DNA of 64,000 nt from Sorex araneus. Lineage: Eukaryota; Chordata; Mammalia; Eulipotyphla; Soricidae. The notes under the pieces were generated by a model that saw only the letters and a program-made list of their open reading frames with translations, was not told the DNA's origin and did not search any database. Positions 25,078-34,000 of this stretch are shown here, piece by piece; position 1 is the stretch's first letter; each line of letters starts with the position of its first letter. Location of the stretch: positions 86,410,899-86,474,898 of the forward strand of contig NC_073313.1 in assembly GCF_027595985.1 (NCBI RefSeq). Reading direction: 5' to 3'. The translations under genes were made by a program, and so were the position numbers.

Positions 25078-28000
25078 GATTTTGAAAATTAATGTTTAAT
25101 TAAAACAAAATTTTTGAATAAAAACTTAGGTGGGGGGCTGGAGCGATAGCACAGCGGGTAGGGCGTTTGCCTTGCACACAGCCAACCTGGGTTCAATTCC
25201 CAGCATCCCATATGGTCCCCTGAGTACCGCCAGGAGTAATTCCTGAGTGCATGAGCCAGGAGTAACCCCTGTGCATCTCCAGGTGTGACCCAAAAAGAAA
25301 AAAATATTCAGTGAGGGCACACTGGGTGGTGCTTAGGGGCTACTTCAGGTGGACTTTTTTTTGGGGGGGTGCTTTTTGGGTCCTACCCAGCCATGATCAG
25401 GGGTTACTCTGGGCTCTGCAATCAGAAATTACTCCTGGCAGTGCTTGGGCTCCATTCAGTGCCAGAGATTGAACTTTGGGCCACTTGCATACAAAGTACA
25501 CACTCCACCTATTGAATTATCTCTCTGGTCTAGTCTGACTTTTCTTAAAATTCAGTCACACCATTAGTCGTATTTTGTCATAAATTACTTGTTAGCTTTA
25601 AAACAGTACTTTGAAAAGCAAATATAGTGAGCTTTTTTTCACATTTCCTCTAGTTTTACCAAAAATAACTGCTACTATATGTTACCATCTATACCATAAG
25701 GAGCAGGTTTGTGGGACAAGAGAGGTCATACAGTGAATAAGTTGTTCACCTTGCACACAGCTGACCTCGTTTGATCCCCAGCATCCCATATATTCCCCTG
25801 AGCATCCCAGGAATGATTCCTGAGTGCAGAGCCAGGAGTAACTCCTGAGAACCACCATGGTGATTCAAAAAGAAATAGACAGATTTGTCAGTTTTCACAC
25901 TCCTTTAAAAATTAATATAAATCAATTACATTTTTGTGCATCATGTCTTACAAAGCTATTAATATCTGATGAATGTGACAGATTTACCCATGAGAAAAGC
26001 CAAAGAAAACAAGAATTGCTTAGCATGGTTAAAAGAGCAGACTCTAATGAGGTCAGACAAGCAGTGAGATGACAGTGACAAGCCTTTTGAAATGTGAGCT
26101 TCTTTTATTTTGTTGCAATTTTATTTCTCCCCAGTGGAAAGTTGTTGAATGAGAATAAGCAGTAAAACGGCTCCTCATTTTGAAAGGCATTAAAGAACAA
26201 ACCTATGTACTGCTGTCCTTGGGACAAGCTTTCTAATTTGCTAAATATATTTGCCCATTTTACTGACAAGGAAATTAGAGTTCAAAGATGTTAAACTGGA
26301 TATATCTATAATTGGAGGGGGGGCAAGAAATAACAAGTTTAGTTTGACTTAGAAACCAGTAGCCTCTTCCTTGGCCCCCATGCCTTCCTGTAATATATCT
26401 ATGATTAATTTCTCATAGAATTATTTGTTTGAAAATCACATATGAAAGTGCAGCTGCTGAGGAATGTATTGTCAGAACTAACAAAGAATTATCTTCTATA
26501 TCCTAAGGTAGGATAAAGGTTCCAGGAGGTAAGACCGATCAGTTACAAAGGCATTGACCAGAGTCTAGGCAGCAAGTGGGTGAGACATGGAATATAGGCA
26601 TTTGGTTTTGGTGAATAATCATTCTGGAGCATGTTGCTATGTAAGATAAGTATAGAACCAGAAAATGAAAAATTAGGCTAGGAAAAAGAATAGAAAGCTT
26701 CAGTGATGATAACTAGGCCAAAGAAAGTCAGGAAAGGCCCAGACTTAGTTTTTTAATTATTATCTTCTGAAAGTTGACAAGAAATAAAGGTTTATCACAT
26801 ATGTGTTTGTTCTGTTTTCACTGCAGAAGTCTAGCTATTTAGTCTCTTCTGTACTTTAGTATTTTATTTTAGACTATAAAACCAAGCTCCCGGATGCACG
26901 TGGCCGCATCGTGGCCTAACATCTAACATCTGGTAGCCTAGTTCTCCCTCTTGGAGAACCTGGCAAGCTACCCAGAATTTACTGCCCACATGGGGGAGAG
27001 CCTGGCAAGCTCCCCATGACATATTCATACATCAAATACAGTAGCAATGATGGGTCTCATTCCCCTGAAAGCCTCTAATGTGGCACCATTGGGAAGGACG
27101 AGTAAAGAGAAGCTGCTAAAATCTCAGGGCTAGGATGAATGGAGACATTCCTGGGCCCGCACAAGCAAACAGATGATCAACGTGATAACAGTGATATAGA
27201 CAGTGATTAATAACAGAGTTTCGGGCATTCAGTGTTCCAACTCCAAACCCATCACCAGTGTCAGTGTCTCTCCACTAATGCCTCAAGCTTCCCTCCCTGC
27301 CCCACCCCATAGTTCTCACATTCTTACCAAACTCAGCAACAATAGAGGCAAGGCCGCCATATACAAAGGGTTTCCAATTCAGACCAGACATCTCATGGCT
27401 TACAGTGGTACTTCTCTGGTGCTAGAAATAAACACAAATCAGATCAAGGCAAGAATGAGAAAGCATATGTTAGTATCTGGTTATGTTTTATATTGCTTTT
27501 ACTGACTAAATTGCAAAGAAAACACATGTACAGGGAAAAACCCTACCAACTAGAATGCCACAAAATGGGGGATGCTGGATGTACTAGATGAATATGGATT
27601 TATTCCTTATTGCCATTATGTGGGGGTCAGGGTGATTCACTTGAAGCTAAAATTGTGCCCCTCATTCTCCAGTTTCTTTAATATCCCCAGCGCCCTCCTA
27701 GTAATAGACTTCAGTCCATCCAGCACACCAAACTTAGCCATTCAACTAGACAACAAGTTAAGGAATCTGCCAATCCAATTATACAGGCTAAAGCAACTCA
27801 CAAAAGCACTTTATAGTATTTAGTTTGCTTGATGCAGGTGCAAAGCACACCCCAATATCACCACCCTTTCATACTCCTCTCATCTCTTCACCAAACATTT
27901 GAGTTTTAGTTAATCTAGCTACTTCCAGCTGTATACAACTTACCCATTAGGTCCCAGGCTGATTTAAATACCAACTTTCCCACCTTCCTTCAGGTTCCCT

Positions 28001-31000
28001 GAGGAGCAAGAACAAGCCTTGCTCTCTTCCTTCCTCATCCAGGCCCCATTAGATCTGTCATTTTGATCCTTTTTTTGGCTTTTTGGGTCAACCCAATGAT
28101 GATCAGGGGTTACTCCTGGCTCCAAACTCAGGAATTACTCCTGGTGGTGTTGGTGACCATAAAGGACACCAGGGATTGAACCTGGGTTGGCTGTGTGCAA
28201 GGCAAACACCATCCTCGTTGTACTATTGCTCCAGCCCTGTCATTTCAATCTTTGCAGCATTGTTTTCTGCTATCCTCAGCTATTACTTTCTCATACTTTC
28301 CTATTTTTCTCCTCTGTCCCTTTTTCTTTTAGTGTTGGAGAAATATTCTACTGTTCAACCTCTGTGTAAGGCTGGTAATCCTGAGAACTCCTATTTAAAA
28401 ATGTGGCATGGGGCCAGAGCGATAGTACAGTGTGGGTATGATGTTTACCTTGCATTTGACTGATTTGGGTTCAATCCCTGGCATCCCACATAGTCCCTTG
28501 AGCACTTCCAGGAGTAATTCCTGTGTGCAGAGCCAGGATTAAGCCCTGGGCATCACCAGGTATGACCAAAAAAAAAGCCAAAAGTTAAAAAAACAAAACA
28601 TAAAAAATGTAGCATTTTACACAGTCCTCCAAACCCTATCAGGAGTAATTCTGAGTGCCAAGCCAGGAGTAAGCCCTGATCACTGTTAGGTGTTCTCCCC
28701 TCAAAAAATAAGGGGCTGTAGAGACAGTACTGAGGGTAGAATACTTGCCACCTTGCATGCACATTATCTGGATTCGATCCTCAGGATCCCACATGATTCC
28801 CTGAGCACCATCAGGAGTAACTCCTGAGCACAAGGACATTGCTGGGTGTGGCCCAAGAATTCTCCCACAAAATACAGCATGTTATGGATGTATTTCTGCT
28901 TCTAAAGAAACGAGGAGCAGGCAATGCCACATACAACTGCATTTTATTTTTCCCCAAAGTTTCTCCCTCTAGATCAGAGTGGGTTTCAAATATTAATGTG
29001 TACCATCTCGAAAGCTGAAAACAGACTTCAGGGTCTCATTCACACTAATTCATGGTTTGGATCTTGCCTGAAAATCTCCATGTTCTCTCATTATACTGAT
29101 GCTTCCACATTTTAACAACTGCTGCTCCAGGAATCAATCTGCTAAATCCAGGTCTAGCTGGAAGTAGTATCCTTTCATAGAACAGACACTCCAGGTTTCT
29201 TTCCAGTATTTATTCCCTTTTCAGAGCTTCAGAATATGCATATCGTTGAATTTTATGAGCAATTTCCAAGTTGTCTATGATCAGAAATGAAGTCTCTGAA
29301 ATCATACTGTCTTGATTCAAATGGTTCAAATTCTGACACCACCTTTTATTAGTTCTTATGACCTTAGGCAAGTTAATATTCAGTACTTGAGTTTTCTGAA
29401 CTATCAAGTGGGACTAATAAACACTAATTATAAGGTAGCACTATAGCACTGTCCTCCTGTTGTTCATCAATTTGCTCGAGCGGGCACCAGTAACGTCTCC
29501 ATTGTGAGACTTGTTGATACTGTTTTTGGCATATCGAATACACCACAGGAAGCCTGCCAGGCTCTTCCGTGCAGGCGGGATACTCTCAGAAGCTTGCCGG
29601 GCTCTCCGAAAGGGAGGAAGGAATCAAACCCGGGTTGGCTGCGTGCAAGGGAAACACCCTACCCACTGTGCTAATTATAGGGAAGCTTTGAAAATTAAAT
29701 AAGAAGTGTAAACAACTAGATGTCTGTCACCTAACTCAATATCTGTTAGCTATTATCATTACTACATTTTAAAAGTACCTAAATTTATATTTTAATAGAT
29801 ATTATTTGCTGTCCTCCTGCACTGCCCAACGGGATTAGCAACATTAAGCCACAGTCTCTTTTTTAGGACAGACCAGGTTTTACCTTATATCCATATAAGG
29901 AATTCTCTAAGCACAGAACAATTATCCAGAGAGGAGAGCAAACATGTTTTATTTATTGGCAGGGGCAGAGGGGGGAAGGTTATTTGCTTTTGAGCCACAC
30001 CCAAGTGTGTAGGGGGTCACGCCTGGTGGTACTCAAGGAATCTTTTGCAGTGCCAGGGACCAAACCGGACTAAAGCCACACACGAAGCTAGCGCCTGACC
30101 CTCTGTACTATCTCTCCAGCCCACATACCAAAGTTCTGGCTACAGACCAAAAAACAATTATGGAAACTCCCTTTCAAGCATAGTGTGATCAGCCAGCCAG
30201 TCCATCTGTCTTAAATAGCTTCCTTGGAGGAAGTTGTTCAAAGGAATTCTATAAAATCGAAGTGGGGAGGGGTACTTCCAATAGGTCTTTTGTTATCAAC
30301 TTCTGAACTATGTTATGCCCATATTTTTAAGATTATAATTGATAGCAAATCATGACATCTGGTGAAAGGCTAAACCTGGAAAAGCAAGGACCATGGCACA
30401 ACCCCTGAGTTTGTGTGGTCAGGAGTGGCGACGGGGAGGGATGCACTCTCCATTCATAAATTTAGAGATAACCCAATAAACATTTCAAACAGTTGCTGTG
30501 CATCTCTGCAAATTTTTCTCTTCACAACTTATTTCCTATCTTCTCATTACAGAGTCTCTGTTAGAACTTTACTAACTGGTGGGTGGGCTGGCTAATCTGC
30601 AGAACTTTACTACCACATAGGCTTTGAATTTTAAAAAAGCATGTACTCGGGATTCAGGAAATCATGAATCAGTTAAAAGCAGGGGACAGAGCCAAAATAG
30701 GGAGTAGAAAGACCAACCACTGAATCTTAGATTGGCTCAGTGGTTCCTTAATGAAAATTTCACAATTCTGAAGTGAAATTTAGAACAGAAGGGTACTGGG
30801 GACTAGAGAGATTGCACTGGGGGTAAGGCGCCCAGCCACCCTCAGCTCGCCAGGAGTAATGCCAAAGTGCAGAACCAGGCATAAGCCCTAAGCACTGCTG
30901 GATGTGACCTCAAAATAAAGTAAAACAGAAAAAAAGGGAAAAAGAGGTGCCTTGTCTGGTGAGCAACGCAGCCGGAGAAATGCTCCGGTCCCGAAACCGG

Positions 31001-34000
31001 GCCAGCAACACTGGGGATCCAGACGGAGGAGGTACAGCCGGCACACCTTCTCCAGATGGAGCCCTGGCGACACTAAACAGCAACTAACACGGCTCCGGGT
31101 TGCGGGACTGGAACACATCCGAACCATGAGGCCTTTTCAAAAAACTGAAAACATACAATCTTTTAATGGAAAACCAATTATCAAATGCTTCCTTAGTAGG
31201 GCTGTCTTTCTTGGGGGGAAACTCCAACAACAATAGTGAGTTTTGTTTTGCAATATGGAACGTAATCAAGGTAAAGAGAAAATGAAGTGAAATTCATCAG
31301 TTATACAATTGGGGGTGGGGGCGGGGGCGGGAGGTATACTGGGGATTTTGGTGGTGGAATATGGGCACTGGTGAAGGGATGGTGTTTGAATATTTTATAA
31401 CTGAGCATAAACCTGAAAACTCTGTAACTTTCCACATGGTGATAAAATAAAAATTAAAAAAAAAGAAAAAGAGGTGCCTCGTGCCCCTTTTGTGTGATTT
31501 TTTTTTTTGCCCTAGTGCTTTTTTAATTTGGGCAATTTAAAGGATTGTTAGATCTGTTCTTCCTACTCCCAGAAAATTATTTTTGAGAGCCACATTCACT
31601 GATGCTGGATGAGGGGATCACTTCATGCCACCTTCCTTCTACCACCATCTTCTAATCTCATTCAACAGTAAATCCTTCTCTTGCCAATCTTAGAAAAAAT
31701 TCTTGTTTTAAAGTCCTGTATCATCTTAGAATGTTCTGATTTTAAAGAGTCGTTTTTCAAGCTCAGTCAGAATTGTCTTTCTCTAGCTTTTACCTATTTT
31801 TCGGAGGTAATATGTAACACATTATTCTTTTACCCATGGAGAGTTTTTCAAATATTTTATTTGAGGGAGCCCCACCTAGTGGTGCTCAGGGGCTACTCCT
31901 GGCTCTTGTGCTCTGGAGACACTGCCAGCATTGCTTAAAGGACCACACGGTGCTGAGCATCAAACGTAAGCATCCACATACAAAGCATGCACATAGCCTC
32001 ATGAGCTGCCTCTCTAACCTCTTTCAAAAATTTTAGGACAGAGCCAGAGTGGCAATACAGTGAAAAGGCCATTTGCCTTGCATGCGGCCCACCTGAGTTC
32101 AATCGCCCGCATCCCATACAGTCCCCCAAGCACTGCCAGGAGTAATTCCTGAGTGCAGAGCCAGGACAAAACCCTGAGCATTGCCGAGTGTGACCCAAAA
32201 AGCTAATAAAAAGAAAATTTTAAGACAGCTATTGTGTTCTCCTGTATCTTATTATTCCCAGGTTGAATATGCACAATTGTTTTCATAATTCTCTGTATCA
32301 CACTCCAGTAACTATAGTTGAAAATTACAGTTCTTTTTGTGGAGGCCATATTACAATACTGAGTCTTTAATATGTCAGCTTAAACCTCCAAGTCTTTTAG
32401 AACCTGTACCCGTCATACCCAATGTACGGATAGGCAATTTATTTAAACACTCATTTAACCCTTTCTGTATCTCAATATCAGGCACTAAAATTGACTAGGA
32501 TGTGATTTGTCTTCTAGTTACTCTATATTATTCCCTCTAACTTTTATTTGGTTTGGGGGCCACAACTGGCAGTGCTCGAGGCTTTTTCCTGGATCTAAGC
32601 TCAGAGTTCACATCTGGCAGGGCTTGGAGGACCGGCCTTATGGGATGCTGGGTATCAAACCCAAGTGAGGTGTGTGCAAGGCAAGAGTTTTATCCACAGT
32701 ATATATCTCTAGTCCTATTTCTTTGTTAATGAGGTAAATGAGGCAAGAAATGACAAGGCAAGACACTGTCTCACAGTGCCCGTTTATAACACTTTTGAAT
32801 AGCTTACACAGAAGTGAACACATATCCATCAAATACTTATTTGATTCCAGTGTGATGTCTATTATGTACACATTCTGGATATGAAAGATTATGATAAAAT
32901 TATGATATAAGGGGCTGAAGTGATAGCACAGCGGGTAGGGCATTTGCCTTGCATGCGGCCAATCCGGGTTCGATTCCCAGCTTCCCATATGGTTCCCCGA
33001 GCACCGCCAGGAGTAATTCCTGAGTGCATGAACCAGGAGTAACCCCTGTGCATTACCGGGTGTGACCTAAAAGGCCGAATAAAATAATGATAAAAATCAG
33101 AAAGGTAGCTTGCTTGACTGGACCAATACTGCATACTCTGTACATGATACTTTGTTTTACTTTCCTAACTTTTGTTACAGAGAAGTGTGTAATAAACCCA
33201 AGTATTCTAAAATGACTTTGATTAGTGGGGGGCTATCTCTTGATATGGGTAAACAGTCTTATCCAAGTTAATAATATAGTATCACAAACATTTTCATTGT
33301 ATAAATTCACTGAAAATTGTCTTCAAAATGCAGACATGTGTTCTGAAAAAAAAAAAAAGGAAAATTTGGTAGTCTAAAGACTGATTATTAAAAAAAAGTC
33401 CCAGAAACAAATTGCGCGGCTCTCTGCTACTCCAAACATCTAGTAAAAAAGTCTGGGAACCAGTCTTCCTTTCTCCTCTAGGTAAGCAGAAGCACTAAAG
33501 AATCTCAGATTCCAAAACTAATAATAGGAAGTCAAGCAAACGTTTCTTTGAGGAATATTAAATGTTCAAACCTAAAATACACTATGAGTATAAACATAAG
33601 TTTAAAAAGAACATAAACACACAGGGGCAGAAAGATAGCACAGTGGGTAAAGCGCTTTCCTTGCATGTAGCTGACGCAGGTTCGATTCCATGTACCACAT
33701 ATGGTCCCCCCACACAAGCCTGGCCAGAAGTGATCCCTGATCACAGAGCCAGGAGTAAGCCCTGAGCACAGCTGGATGTGGCCCAAATACCTAACACACA
33801 CAGAACATATGTTCTAACACCAGAAGGACATTTATCATAATCCTTTTTTATCATAATCTTTTATATCCAGAATGCCATAATGACATTTTTGTTTAACTTA
33901 TCTTTTCTAGATAATCAAGGAGACAGGGTTGAGGAAAAGTTATATGAAATACAGTACTTGCCTTTCAAGAGCTTACAATCTGGTGAAAGAAATCAAAATA

